In this document: positions 1 through 14,200 of the stretch, piece after piece
Layout of the letters: every line of letters begins with the position of its first letter
How positions within the stretch are numbered: the first letter of the stretch is position 1
Assembly (NCBI GenBank): GCA_036245525.1
Contig: BTPG01000004.1
Span: 16,191,631 to 16,255,630, forward strand
From: Semisulcospira habei
Taxonomy: Eukaryota; Mollusca; Gastropoda; Semisulcospiridae
Length of the DNA: 64,000 nucleotides
Reading direction: 5' to 3'
Translations under genes and position numbers: made by a program
Notes under the pieces: generated by a model
Databases searched by the model: none
Told to the model about the DNA's origin: nothing
Seen by the model: only the letters and a program-made list of their open reading frames with translations

Positions 1-385
1 CACAGCAAAGTGCCACTGACCCGCTGACTTCGCGGAAGATCAGTTATTTATTTGTCTGTTGGTAGCTCAGCAAAAATCATGTAAGCTGAAAGCAATACTT
101 TTGGTTGAAATAAGTGCAAACAATAAACAAATACCAAAGAAAATAACCAATAGCTAAATAAATATACAATAGGAGAAGAAGCGTGTTGTGAAAATGAAAT
201 TTCATTAATAGTTCTTTCATTTTTATTTCATATTCTTTTTTTTTCTGTTTGGTGTTTGTTTCGTTCTCATGTTGTATATTTATATTAATCAGTGATTTGG
301 AAAGATGTTGCATAATTACACTATCAAAATAATGTACCTATTTAAAAGAAATTCAAATTACATGTATTTATTTTGTTCATTTTTT
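1..385. other. AT-rich noncoding sequence
   Basis: I see no gene, repeat or RNA signal here. The short open frame on the minus strand (77-313) is low-complexity AT-rich sequence. Confidence 0.5.
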
Positions 386-638
386 AACTTAATCAACCCC
401 ATTTCCCAAATTTTGGTGGCGTCATCTAACAACTATGCACAAGCTGCAGGAGATGGATCGCGCATGATAATTCAAGGGTAGTGCCAGATTAGCTTGGCGT
501 AGACAAGCACCGCCAAGCTAATCGGGCACTACCCTTGAATTATCATGAGCTGTCGGCGCCAAGCTAATCTGGCACTACCCTTGAATTATCATGCGCGATC
601 CATCTCCTTCTATAGTGCTTCGGGGTTGAATGGGTTAA
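386..638. mobile_element. FB-A foldback element with a third arm
   Basis: The unit runs from a degenerate TTAA end to GGGTTGAATGGGTTAA. The usual FB-A palindrome (GATAATTCAAGGGTAGTGCC and its complement) is present, but a second complementary arm is inserted (about 511-556), so one left arm faces two right arms. The outer arms carry a private paired change, ATCGCGCATG against CATGCGCGAT, where other copies have ATCGACCATG against CATGGTCGAT. Confidence 0.8.
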
Positions 639-1404
639 AGGAATGCGAAAAAACTGCTGAATAAGAGATCTGTGCGAAGAATGTCTTTTTTTTAAAATAT
701 AAATCCCACAAACAAGTTCAAACTTTCAGTGGCCAAAATATTTCTGGGAAAACAAACCAAAATAAAATATAAAAAAAAAGAAAGCTAAGCCATCTCTTAG
801 CAGGGAGAGTGTTGTTGTCATATTTTATTTTAAACCACTTAATATTATTTTAATTCATTGTATTTAACGGAGAAACATTTTGTTCTGTTGTTGCGAACTG
901 TTTTCGATTCTGCAACTTTAAAGAAAGAAAGCAAGGAAAAACGGAAGTCTACGATGGAGATGCTTTCCTATTAGATGTACACAAACATGGCCACGATGTG
1001 AAAGGTCACGACATTACACTCTGAGAGCTAAGATCAGGTTACTTGCTACATGTACTTCTCTATCATGACAGCGCGGTGTGTAGTGGGGTGAAAAAAACGA
1101 AACGTTCACACACCTCTACATATTTCTGTTACGTTATAAATAAGCATGTATAATTACAAATACGTATACTACAACTAATAACAATAACAATAATAATATA
1201 AACTAAATACTGCTACTACTACCACTATTAACTATTATTATTATTGTTATTGTTATTATTATTACTATCATCACATTTTTCAATTGACATTTTGTTCCTC
1301 TTTTATGCTCTACAGCTGAAAAGTAAGATTTACACAAACATTAGATTTTATGTTTGTGAGAACTGAGTTGAATTAAATTAAACTGAACTAAAACTGAATT
1401 AAAC
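639..1404. other. AT-rich noncoding sequence
   Basis: Noncoding, with runs of A/T and an irregular (ATT)/(AAT)-rich stretch around 1150-1270. No gene is recognisable. Confidence 0.5.
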
Positions 1405-1488
1405 TGAATTGATTTGAATAAACTTTATTGTCCATTACATGACATGCATAAAATGGAAAATTTCCTTTGGCTCACAAAAAACACACAC

Positions 1489-1520
<32 letters not shown>
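1405..1520 (-). repeat. retroelement 3' tail with poly-A run
   Basis: Read on the minus strand, a GGACAATAAAGTTTATTC end is followed by AATT-rich tail sequence. Similar CAATAAAGT ends recur near 24760 and 57850, also on the minus strand. A 26-base A run lies at about 1494-1519. This looks like the 3' end of a truncated LINE or SINE; no coding part remains. Confidence 0.45.
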
Positions 1521-1649
1521 AAGTAAGTCATAATAATTAATCTAAGCTAATATTTAATAATATTGTAGATTTGGTAATTGCAATTTTACTTCGTCGTAAA
1601 ATATGGGAAACATAAATCCAGACCTACAGGCGCAAAGTTTTTTTTTCTG

Positions 1650-1863
1650 TTAACACATTCTACCCGAGGACCGAAATCCCCAAATTTTGAAGTTACCCTG
1701 TAAAGAACTGTATTACAATTCAAGAGACAGATCGAGCATGATAGTTCAAGGGTGTTGCCAGAATAGCTTAGCGCCTATGGGCTCCAAGCTATTCTGGCAC
1801 CACCCGGGAACTATCATGCTCGATGCATGTCATGCTGTGGTGTGTCGGGACTGAATGAGTTAA
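1650..1863. mobile_element. FB-A' foldback element
   Basis: A 214-bp unit bounded by TTAA on both sides. The palindrome arms read GATAGTTCAAGGGTGTTGCC on the left. The private triplet change ATCGAGCATG is matched by CATGCTCGAT in the opposite arm. Confidence 0.8.
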
Positions 1864-2079
1864 AATAACAGAGGAAGGTAAAACACAATATGTCATTTTG
1901 AATACTTTGGACTAAATAACAAGGTGCCTGGGGCACAAATATTTTTCTTGCCGAAGTTTCTCATCAATGGAAGAAAATTAGAAGTATAGATGTGCTCTGT
2001 ACACCTGTAAAAAGCCTCCTTATATCCGACTTTTGTTATATCCGACCTTGTTATAAGCGAACTGAAACCGTACAGTGCC

Positions 2080-2291
2080 TGACTGTTTCTGCAATCTTTG
2101 TTAATTCAAGACAAAAACAAATACAAAAAGACAACAAACAAACAAACAAACAAACAAACAAAACCCCGAAAACTACTTATCCCAGGAACATGAACTCAAA
2201 GTGGTGTCAGCAAGAAGCATAGATCATATTGAGCCCCCGCAACTGCGAGTTCACGTTGCAGTTCTCTTGCAGGATCTATACCTCTTGCAGT
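2080..2291. mobile_element. FB-B foldback element, decayed
   Basis: The left flank (CAGTGCCTGACTGTTTCTGC, AATCTTTGTTAATTC) matches the outer part of the FB-B unit at 9353-9775. It is followed by AAGAAGCATAGATC and a partly decayed complementary arm ending ATCTATACCTCTTGC. The TTAA at about 2100 corresponds to the site that carries an insertion in the 9.4-kb copy. An (AAAC)n-like run lies in the middle. Confidence 0.6.
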
Positions 2292-2789
2292 TTACAATTT
2301 CTCGGGAACTCGACGGCTTAGGAATAAAAAATAAAATAAAAAACTTTTAGCCTCTCTCTCTCTCTCTTCTTTGTCGTGAGATAGTCTTGAGTGCTTCCAC
2401 GGCGTTAAACCTTAATAACTAACTCTTCGTGCGCTACCTGGCTCATTTACTTAAAAGGGTGGCTGGGCTGCAAGGCGGATGTTTCTATCGATCCGCAAAC
2501 TGTCCTATCCTTTGTTTCGCGCAACTTCATTGTTTTCACAGGCAAGTTTACACAGCTCTAAACCCATCTCATCCATTATTTGAGCTAGGTTTTCTATTCC
2601 CTTGTGTAATATTTATCAAAATAAAAATAGAAGAACATATCTCAAATTTTTGTGAAGAACAGTCAATACCATCAGTGCAATACGTCACTGCCATGAACAA
2701 AAACTGAATAATGTTCATACGAATTGTTTTGGTCGTAAATTGCTGATAAAATTTCAACAAACAAAACAAAACTAAACAAAAACCCAGTA

Positions 2790-3003
2790 ATAACCAATTC
2801 AGCCCTGACGCACTACAGCTGGAGATGGGTCGACCATGATAATTCAAGGGTAGTGCCAGATTAGCTTGGCGCCTGTCAGCGCCAAGCTAATCTGTCACTA
2901 CCCTTGAATTATCATGTTCGACCCATCTCCTGCAACAGGTGCATAGTCGTTAGATGACGCCTCCAAAATTTGGGAAATACGTGCGTCGGGCTGAATGAGT
3001 TAA
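2790..3003. mobile_element. FB-A foldback element
   Basis: Near-perfect palindrome centred on GGCGCCTGTCAGCGCC. The right end is GGGCTGAATGAGTTAA; the left TTAA is degenerate. It sits about 200 bp downstream of the SIX exon's splice donor, inside the intron. Confidence 0.8.
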
Positions 3004-4960
<1,957 letters not shown>

Positions 4961-5245
4961 GCCGCTCTGCCTGGCTGTGTGCAGTGGTGTCACTTGGCTC
5001 TCGCCGCCCATTGGCTGATTCCCACGACCCGGCGAGGTATCGCTCTCCGCACAATGCCCGCGCAAATGGCGTCGCTATGGCGACCACGTCAATCATGTAA
5101 CCCGATCCGTGATTGGGCGGGGAGGGGAGAGAGGCCGCAACGCACGCCGCGAGACAACACAAGCCAACGGCGCTGTGCGAAATCGCGTGACGGCTATACC
5201 TCTCTAGTGACAAGAGGCGCGCTAACTCGCCCGCTTCCAGCGCCA
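4961..5245 (-). promoter_or_regulatory. candidate CpG-rich promoter of SIX1/2
   Basis: This is one of the most CpG-dense stretches of the window. On the minus strand it contains CAGCCAATGGGCGGCG (about 5008-5023) and a second CCGCCCAATCA (about 5112-5123), which are adjacent NF-Y-type CCAAT and GC boxes. GTCGCTATGGCGAC (about 5069-5082) is a near-palindrome resembling an RFX X-box. No TATA box stands out. The position upstream of the SIX exon fits its promoter, but this is inference. Confidence 0.45.
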
Positions 5246-5261
5246 ATGACTGAAACAACCG

Positions 5262-5345
5262 TGACAGATCAAGAGTAGTGTTTGAATGGCTTGGCGCTTG
5301 TTACGCACCAAGCTAATCAGGTACAACCTCTGATTTGCTTAGGTC
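5262..5345. mobile_element. FB-H-like foldback element, diverged
   Basis: GCTTGGCGCTTGTTACGCACCAAGC is a broken palindrome flanked by AGTAGTG and GTACAAC. It resembles the FB-H copies near 47.4, 59.2 and 62.8 kb. Confidence 0.4.
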
Positions 5346-5347
5346 GA

Positions 5348-5420
5348 CTGTTACATCGTATTTAACTTATGCAGATCAGGTCGCGACGCGACGTGGTCTG
5401 CGTAAGTTAAATACTATGTT
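5348..5420. repeat. FB-N palindrome (single copy)
   Basis: TATTTAACTTATGCAGA is matched by TCTGCGTAAGTTAAATA around a GC-rich centre (GGTCGCGACGCGACG). I see no second copy in the window. Confidence 0.55.
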
Positions 5421-5567
5421 AAAAGAATGTGGCTGCGGAAGGGAAAGGTTAAGGCTGAGGAAATGAATAGAAAAGGGTTAGAAAACCATAACGCAGGTTT
5501 ACGCGTACGCGAATACGTTTTCGACGGCCCCTTTCTGGTCGTGCAGATTCTTTTTTTTTAAACATTA

Positions 5568-5784
5568 TTAACTCATTCAGCCCTAACTGCCGTATTTCCC
5601 AAATTTTGGAGGCGTCATCTAACGGCTATGCACCAGTCGCAGGAGATGGATCGACCATGATAATTCAAGGGTAGTGCCAGATTGGCTTGGCGCCTGTTGG
5701 CGCCAAGCCAATCTGGCACTACCCTTGAATTATCATGGTCGATCCATCTTCTGCTGTGCTGTGCGTCTGGGCTGAATGAGTTAA
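5568..5784. mobile_element. FB-A foldback element
   Basis: A complete TTAA-bounded unit (TTAACTCATTCAGCCC to GGGCTGAATGAGTTAA). The private pair GATTGGCTTGG against CCAAGCCAATC replaces GATTAGCTTGG against CCAAGCTAATC, a compensatory change. Confidence 0.85.
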
Positions 5785-6214
5785 CAAATGATTTATTACG
5801 TCTCTGTACCGTGAAACAAAACCGGGACGACACCATTCCACGGAATATGCAATGTTTGGCCGCTTATACAAACATGAAGTGTGACAAAATCTCTAACAGT
5901 AGCGCAAACGAAGAAGGGACATCATCCCGCACGTTCAGAACATGATTTAGTACTATGTAAATCTACGTCCACAAAATTTAATGGTAACTATCTGCCTTTT
6001 GTCAGGCTCATAGTTTATTGATACATAAAGTCAGTCCGAATTCCCAGTACCATCGCAACAGGAAAATTGGTCAATAGAAGAAAATACCCTGGTTGGAGGT
6101 GATTTTTTAATTTTTGTTTTTACTTTTTTTTTTAATTACGCGGTATTACTAGTCATGTTATGGGTGCATCATTGGCAGGCGACAATGAATAATAAATGTA
6201 GGCCTACACTGTGT
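5785..6214. other. noncoding, nothing recognised
   Basis: Short open frames only; no repeat family recognised. Confidence 0.5.
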
Positions 6215-6278
6215 GTTGGTCTGTGATTTTGACCCTTACGTCTGGACGCTGTAAGGGCCACAATCACAGACCAACAGA
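6215..6278. mobile_element. FB-C foldback element
   Basis: TGTTGGTCTGTGATTTTG is paired with CAATCACAGACCAACA around a TTACGTC/GCTGTAA loop. Other copies lie near 30.6, 39.0 and 46.6 kb, and a half copy lies at 6629-6660. Confidence 0.75.
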
Positions 6279-6532
6279 ACAAATATTATCATAAGAATCC
6301 CTTGCTAGCTGCTCTCACTGTAGCCAAAAGAAAATGGTCGTCTGTTAGAAACAACAACAAAAGATTTCCGTATTCGTCATAGCGCGAGTGTGTTGGTCTG
6401 CCACTTTGCGCTTTGACACCTTCCCTGCTATTGGACGCATAATTATTTTGTTCTTGAAATCTTTGTTTAGGTCACCTACTCAATGATCAAAAGCCACAGC
6501 CGTCCCAATAACATGGATACAAACTGGTCTCA

Positions 6533-6599
6533 GCAAGAGGTATAGATCCTCATGGGCCCCCGCAATTGCGGGGGCTCATGAGGATCTATATCTCTTGCA
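6533..6599. mobile_element. FB-B foldback element
   Basis: GCAAGAGGTATAGATCCTCA to the complementary TGAGGATCTATATCTCTTGC. The left flank (ACATGGATACAAACTGGTCT) also matches other FB-B copies. Confidence 0.8.
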
Positions 6600-6769
6600 T
6601 TCAATATCGCCGACCAGCAACAAGTGCATAAGGTCCAAAATCACAGACAAGCAAACACACGTACTATGACTATTCCTTAGAAGGGCGGCACTCGCACAAA
6701 AGTCATCACGGATGATTCAAAATCACCACGTGAACACTCAGACCCGCGCATAGAACCGTTCATGTAAAA

Positions 6770-6836
6770 GCTGCATAGACCTTCGTGGCCATACGCAGTG
6801 TACAGAGGCGCATGACGAACTATGCCTCTCGCTGAT
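6770..6836. mobile_element. FB-B foldback element, degraded
   Basis: GCATAGACCTTCGTGG ends in CTATGCCTCTCGCTG. It is recognisable only by its ends. Confidence 0.4.
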
Positions 6837-6839
6837 TTC

Positions 6840-7267
6840 GCCTACATCCGTGTTTCTCGTTCAACGTTCCTCATTTGTATCACTGAACATTGAATCCGCG
6901 ACGGTACAAGGAAAAACAGCACGTGTGCAATGATGCAAAACTTCAATCCGGAATCTCTTTCCTGCCAATCGACAACTGAAAAGCCACCCCGCGTGGCGTC
7001 CTTGGGTACCAGCGTGTTGCACGTGGCTTCATAAACACAGGACACGTCACACGGGTGACACCACTGGCCAGACGCTCTCCGGCTCTTTTTCATGGACCCG
7101 CAGGAAGCATGGACAATCAAAGCCTCATGTTTTTATAAAGCGCGCTTGAGTGAAGGTTTCAAAGGCACGTGTGCTCATCCACTACGTTGCCGGAGTGATT
7201 TAGACTCCATTAAACAGGCAAAAAAAACAACTCCCCGCCCCCACCCCCCCCCCCTCCCCCCAAACCA
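6840..7267. other. noncoding with C-rich run
   Basis: No gene seen. A C-rich run lies at about 7220-7262. Confidence 0.5.
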
Positions 7268-7440
7268 TTAATCCATTCAGCCCCGACACACCACAGCAAG
7301 ACACAAATCGAGCACGACAGTTCAAGGGTGGTGCCAGAATAGCTTGGCACCCTTCAACTATGATGCTGGCTCTGTAGAAATGTAATACAGCCCTTCAGAG
7401 GGCAACTTCAAATTTGGGAGATTTAAATCCTGGGTGTTAA
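7268..7440. mobile_element. FB-A' foldback element, right arm deleted
   Basis: TTAA-bounded at both ends. The left arm is intact to AATAGCTTGGCACC, then most of the right arm is missing. Confidence 0.65.
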
Positions 7441-7728
7441 GCCCATTTTTGGGTAAAAAGTGCGTTGTTCATGGTATAGCAATTGCATTACAATGGAAAT
7501 CTCGCATTTCAAAACACCCCCAACAATTAATGTACTGTCTTCTGACCCCAGTTTTAATGGAGGATTTGTTTTGCCACTTAGTACAATACCGTCGGCGAAC
7601 TCGGATTCTCATGGCCCTCCCCCACTTTTCCAAACGGGAAGGATTCCATGAAAGTCTAAGCCCTCCTGCAGGATATCCTGCACACAGGACAACAACCGCA
7701 GTGTGAGGAGCAGCTGGGTACTATACAA
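7441..7728. other. noncoding, nothing recognised
   Basis: No repeat or coding signal beyond short frames. Confidence 0.4.
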
Positions 7729-7851
7729 GGGGCCAGTTGCATGATTGAGTTTAGTCCTGCGCCAGCCACTAAGCAAGGTTCTCCGCTGTAGCGGGGGCAC
7801 CTTGCTTAGTGGCTGGCGCAGGACTAAGCTCACTCGTGCAGCTGGCCCCTG
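7729..7851. mobile_element. FB-D foldback element
   Basis: Arms: GGGCCAGTTGCATGA, CTGCGCCAGCCACTAAGCAA and their complements, around CTCCGCTGTAGCGGGG. Other copies lie at 29.5, 30.2, 39.4 and 46.7 kb. Confidence 0.8.
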
Positions 7852-8023
7852 GTCAGCGAAGGGCTCGTGCTATGTCTATACTATGTCTCTTGCAGCTGCG
7901 CGGGCCTGGGTGAATGGTTCTTCGATGGGCGCGTGACGCCATCTTGTCCGGCGTTTGTTGGATCTGTCAGGTAGCCCATCGATCCATTTCGCTCCAGTGT
8001 GGTGGGTAGGAGGAGTTCATACC

Positions 8024-8262
8024 CAGTGAGCAAAAGGACCTCAGACCGACGTCAGCCGTCCCCCCGTCCCCCGCCACATCCGTGCGCGGGCCAACTCATG
8101 CCCGATGGTCTTTTTTTCCAGTTCATTTGCAGCTGGCTCCTCTGGCTCTGTGACGCCATATAGCAGAACTAGTACTGTCAATGGGCGTAATGAAGTCTGA
8201 TGTTTTTCTTAGCCAGCTAAAGGTCCTCGGATCGATGTCGGCCGACGTCAGACCGACGGTAT
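8024..8262. repeat. pair of ~30-bp direct repeats containing GACGTCAG
   Basis: AAAGGACCTCAGACCGACGT (about 8029) and AAAGGTCCTCGGATCGATGT (about 8219) are related direct copies. A third lies at about 32952. The nature of the parent element is unknown. Confidence 0.35.
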
Positions 8263-8945
8263 TTTCATAACTAGGAGGTATCCAAGGATTTGACTTCATA
8301 ATGGGACGGCTGCGGTGGAGTTCAGCACGAATTCCGCTGCGTTGGAGTTTCCTATGAATTCTGTGCGTTGGGGTTTACATGCCATAAAAATGAGTTATCT
8401 ATGTTGGAATGCATACAAATAACACAATCGTCTTATACAAAGTAGCTGGCTTTGTGAAGTTTCGATGAATAATCAAAGGGAAGGAAAGATACAGTTTTTA
8501 GCATTTTTGAAATCATTAAAAGAAACCATGCGCCGTTTTCCTCACCAAAAACTCCATTTAAATGCCTGGTGGATGGCAGTATTAATGGCAAGTGGCTGTC
8601 TGAGCGCAGGGACAGATAGAATCAAATGAAACCTGATCCTCTAAAATTATAGACGGCGCTCCTGAACAATTACTGCAATTTTCTCTATACACACCAAATA
8701 CTGGACTGGACAGAGGAATCCAAAACACGCTGCAAAAACTGTGCGGCAAATACACAAAGACTTCCTTCTAGTCAGCATTCTATTCAAAGCTTCATAGCGA
8801 CAGGCAGACATAGACCCTCATAACCTTTTTAAGTTGTGGGGGACTCAATGACCTTGCGAGAACAAATGTAACCATGTTAACCGCAATTTAGAGCTTTTTT
8901 TAATTTGGAAGACGTCGTGTGGTAGGTTCATACACACTTCCCGTC
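8263..8945. other. noncoding, nothing recognised
   Basis: No coding or repeat signal that I can support. Confidence 0.5.
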
Positions 8946-9004
8946 TTGATTCTCATGAACCCCTTGCGTCCCGCAGGGGTTCATGAGAATCTATGCTTCT
9001 TGTT
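8946..9004. mobile_element. FB-B foldback element
   Basis: TTGATTCTCATGAACCCC is paired with GGGGTTCATGAGAATC. The private change GAACCC against GGGTTC (GAGCCC against GGGCTC elsewhere) is compensated. Confidence 0.75.
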
Positions 9005-9352
9005 GATCGTCCGCTGGCCCTATTCACTCACTGTTACAAATCTCAGTCCCCCAAAAGGGGAAAGAATACGGGAATACAATCTTAGATTATTTCTAGCTTC
9101 TGTGGTCCGTCCGCTGACAATGCATGGCCTATCTCTTGTGCATGATGGATTGTCTGTCGCTGTCAGTAGTTGCGGCCCCTGCCAGTGTCCCAAGCTCACG
9201 GTGACAGAGAGTTCAAACTACTTTGTTCTGTCAGCTTCTGAGTGGGGGTGGGGTTTTAGAGAAAGAGAGTGCGGGGAGGAGGGGGGGGGGGGGGGAGGGG
9301 AGCCTTTAGGGTGAGAAGGAGGAGTGGACGTGCGTATGGTAAATCGCACACT
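9005..9352. other. noncoding with G-rich run
   Basis: The open frame at 8919-9314 runs through an FB-B hairpin and a poly-G run and has no protein character. Confidence 0.5.
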
Positions 9353-9775
9353 TTAACCTCTTCAGTGCCAGTCGACGCAGGATGTTTCTGCAATCTTCTT
9401 TAACTCATTCTACCCCAGACACACCACAGCAAGATATGGATCGACCATGATAGTTCAAGGGTGATGCCAGAATAGCTTGGCGCCTATGGGCGCAAAGCTA
9501 TTCTAGCGTGACCCTTGAACTATCATGGTCGATCTGTGTCCTGCATTGCATTGCTGTCTTCAGAGGACAACGGCAAAATTTGGAGATTTCGGTCTTGGGC
9601 TACAAAGAGTTAAACCCAACATGCGTAGCTGTCTCAGGAACGTGGATTCCAACTGGTTTCAGCAAGAGGCATAGATCCTCATGAGCCCCCGCAACTGCGG
9701 GGGCTCATGAGGATCTATACCTCTTGCGGTTGGTGGTGTTCACATTTTCTCGGCACTGAACGGGTTAAATGTTTG
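9353..9775. mobile_element. complete FB-B unit bounded by TTAA, interrupted by an FB-A' element
   Basis: TTAACCTCTTCAGTGCC at the left mirrors GGCACTGAACGGGTTAA at the right. The hairpin core is at 9663-9728 (AAGAGGCATAGATCCTCATG and its complement). The FB-A' unit at 9400-9613 lies inside, at a TTAA. The related FB-B copy at 2.1 kb shows the same site without the insertion. Confidence 0.75.
9400..9613. mobile_element. FB-A' foldback element nested in FB-B
   Basis: TTAACTCATTCTACCCC at the left, TACAAAGAGTTAA at the right, arms GATAGTTCAAGGGTGATGCC and near complement. Length 214 bp, equal to the copies at 1650 and 29681. Confidence 0.85.
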
Positions 9776-9802
9776 ATTGGCTGACAATTAATAGTTCCAA
9801 CT

Positions 9803-9864
9803 TTAACCACTTGCGCATGCAGCCATCGGGACTACTAACAGCTCTGTATGCGAAAAGGGGTTAA
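9803..9864. mobile_element. small TTAA-bounded foldback element
   Basis: TTAACCACTTGCGCATGCAG to GCGAAAAGGGGTTAA; the weakly paired centre includes ACTACTAACAG. The inner sequence resembles the element at 33201. Confidence 0.5.
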
Positions 9865-10053
9865 TGAGAGAGAGAGAGAGGAGGGGGCGGGGAGGAGGGC
9901 GGTATAATTTTAAGGTCAAGAGGTCAGAATTTTCCATCTGCTGTAACCGATTAGACGGTCTAATACACAGCCATAGTAAATCAACACATACAAGAAACCG
10001 TTAGCAACGACTGAGTGGTCCAAGAAAGGTGTTTGTGGGTTGTTTTTTTTTTC

Positions 10054-10742
<689 letters not shown>

Positions 10743-10817
10743 TTTCCTTAGCACATTGACCTATGGGCAAATGATCATCAAGACACTACATTCAAAGTTG
10801 GATTGGATCACGGCCAC

Positions 10818-10890
10818 GATCCTCCAAGGGCAGTGCCAGATTAGCTTGGTGCCTTCCCAGGCGCAAGCTAATCTGGCACATTGGCACATC

Positions 10891-10893
<3 letters not shown>
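10818..10893. mobile_element. FB-A/H-type foldback element, short
   Basis: AGTGCCAGATTAGCTTGGTG is paired with GCAAGCTAATCTGGCAC. No TTAA ends are visible. Confidence 0.55.

Positions 10894-10977
<84 letters not shown>
10894..10977. repeat. (GA)n microsatellite at LINE 3' end
   Basis: About 84 bp of GA directly abutting the minus-strand LINE 3' tail (TTTCATCATCATCA then (TC)n on the minus strand). Confidence 0.95.
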
Positions 10978-10981
<4 letters not shown>

Positions 10982-11184
10982 GATGATGAAACGTTTTTAT
11001 TCAGGATAAAAAGTTTTAGGCATAGCAATGCCTATCTTCCAAACTGTCCTGCTACTCTACACATATAAAAATACATCAGACGATACATCAAAAGATAAAA
11101 CATATGTAAGTAAAAAGACTAATCCCCTCCCCCCCACCACCACCACTCGAGAAAAATAAACTTACTATAAGTATATATATATAT

Positions 11185-11233
<49 letters not shown>

Positions 11234-14200
11234 TACACAGGTATGAACTTGACATGTTAATGCAGACAGTCGAACTATTACATAATCTGTAGCAACAGTA
11301 GAAGAGTATTAGGTAATAGGAAACTTGTCACTAACTATACGAATAGTAGCATTAAGGGAGCCGAACATACTATTACTTCTGAAGTAAATATTTATGGAGG
11401 CGATCTTTGAAGACGCTAATCTTACAAATTGATTTCAGGTGTGGAGGTAACATATTCCACGCTTTAGCGCCTGAAAAAGACAAGACTGGTTTTACAGATG
11501 TCTAATCTAATTTTTGGAAGGTGGATCAAACTATTTCTCGTGTTTTTCCTATTATTGTCGGAAAATAGAGTTTTTAGATAGGGTGGGGCTTTTCCGTGCA
11601 TGATCTTGTGCAGTAGAACACAGCGATTAAATTCAAACTGTTTCTTCAATGTTAGTAACTTGAGAGATTTTAATTTTTCATCAGTCGAAGTAGGACTGGG
11701 AAGTATTAATTTAATGCCCCGACGATACAAGGAATTAACTTTTTTCATGTGAACTTCGCTGCATCCATTCCAGACGGTAGAACTGTAGTCACAATGCGTT
11801 TTGATATGCGCATGGAAAAAGAGTTTACGGATATCAGTATTAACTATATGGCGTAGTTTTGATAACAGGAACAGATTTTTGGAGATTGTTTTGTATATTG
11901 AGTCAGTATGCGGCTCCCAGCTTAATTGGTTGTCCACTATAACGCCTAATAAGCGATGCCTAGTTACTTGTTCAACAAACTGTCTATCTAAGGAAAGTGT
12001 TAAAGGTGGTAGGCCATGCTGGTGTTTCTGACGTGTAGTATCTAACATGCTCTTTGTCTTTGGAATACTAATAATCATGTGATTATCACTGCACCAGCCT
12101 GCTACTTCGTCAAGACTTTGTTGGAGTACCTTATTAATGGTTGTGATATCTTTATCAGACGTGTGTATGGTCGTGTCATCTGCGAACAGATCGCAGTTTG
12201 CGTCTAAATGAGATATGCACAGTGGCAGATCATTAATAAAAAGATTAAATAATAAGGGCCCTAGAATAGACCCCTGTGGAACACCGCAAGTTACTAAACC
12301 ATCAGAGGAATACTTGCCATTTAGCAGTACTTTCTGTGTTCTGTCCCTGAGATAGGAAGATATAAAGGAGACAGTATTTGAGTCAATGTGATAGAATGGT
12401 AGTTTTTTTAGTAGGATAGAGTGGTTGACAAGATCAAAAGCTTTTTTCAGGTCAAGAAAGATTGTACCTGATACTTTATTGTCATTTATGGCAGAGAGCC
12501 ATTTATCAATTAAATGATTGAGGGCAGTTTGGCACGAATGTAGAGGTCGAAATCCTGATTGTGCTGCAGTTATCAGATGGTTTTACTCCAGAAAGTTTAG
12601 AAGATGAGTATGGATATGTCTCTCGAGCGGTTTTGAAATACAGGATAATATGGAAATGGGCCTGTACTCGTTTAGGTTGCATAAATCTTTGCTTTTGGGA
12701 AGCGGGATTACCTTCGCTTTTTTCAGCTCGTCGGGAAAAACGTTATGTCTGATCGATAAATTATAAATAAAGGTCAGGGATTCGACGACGTAGGGCAGAG
12801 ATAGTTTTAAAATCTGACTACTAATGCCATCTGGACCGCAAGACGATTTGTTCTTTAAACTGGAAATAGATTTGCCTACATCTATGACAGTCATAAGCGG
12901 TACTAAAAATGGGCCGCAGGCTCTCTGTTGACTATGGTGACGTAGTTGATGAGAGCAAGTGTAGTTTACAGGGTTAGGTGTATTTGACTTCGCCAGAGTT
13001 TGAGCAACAGTTATGAAGTGAGCGTTGAATGCATCAGCAGTAAGATCGGGCGGAATATTAGGCGATCGTTTACTATTACCTTTGGTGAAATTGTTTATTA
13101 CTTGCCAGACTGAACGGATGTCTTTGCCGTCGGCAATAATTTGTTCTGCATTTTGCCTCTGTGCTTTACGAACTAGAGATTTGACATGGTTTCGCTGCTT
13201 CTTGTATTCAGTAAATTTCTTGTCTCGTTTTAATTTATCTCTTACTTCCATTGCTTGTTTTATCTCATCAGAGAGCCATTTTGGCATAACAGGATATTTG
13301 ACGCGTTTGATGCGCTTAGGCGCGTGTCTATCCAGAACGGCGAGAAACAGCTCGTACCAGCGTGACAGGGCATCGTTAGGGTTTTTGCAGTTTTTTATAT
13401 CATAAAATGGTACTAACGATAGTTCATATAAAAAAGCTGTTTGGTCGAATTTTTAAAAACATCTATACATTATGGTAGTGTGTCCTTTGATTGACTGTTT
13501 AGCTAACCTAACAGACAACGTAAAACAAACAGGAAAGTGATCACTAATGGAAATATTAGGTACGCTAACATTTGTTTACAACGCTGACATTTGTGCTATA
13601 TACATGGTCTATCAGCGTTGAAGATGAAGAAGTCACTCTAGTAGGTGACTGGACAAGCTGTTTCAACCCTAAAAAATTCAACATGGATCTCCACGAAGTG
13701 TGTCCTTGCTTTTGCAAGTCTATGTTGAAGTCTCCCAAAATATGCACATCACCTTTGGACTCCTGAACCACATCCATCATTAACACAAACTCGTCCTGCC
13801 AGGAGGCTGAGGCCGCTGGGTTTCTATATACAAAACCTATAAGAACAGGCGAGGACTTGGTCGTTTTAACTTCTAACCACATGCACTCTATATTAGGGGA
13901 TTCTAAATCACAACGCCTCTTTGCATAGTTGTTGATGGAATTGTGTACGTACACTGCTAGTCCAGTATGTCCGGGGGCAGATGCATCTCGCCTGAGAATG
14001 GAGTAATTGTATATAGCTATGGCATGGTCACTAATGTTAGCTGTTAGACGAGATTCCGTAAATCCAAAAATGTGAAATGGTGAGGACTGGTTTAGGAGAA
14101 TAGTTATATCTGGTATTTTGTGACAAAGGTGATACACATTAAGATGACCGATATTTAAAGAATGAATGCTGTTGCCACATGTTGACATATTAAAGGCGAA

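Noticed and set aside
1..3000. Second exon of SIX1/2.
   Set aside because: No minus-strand acceptor followed by a plausible Ser/Asn-rich SIX1/2 tail was found; the exon probably lies outside the window.
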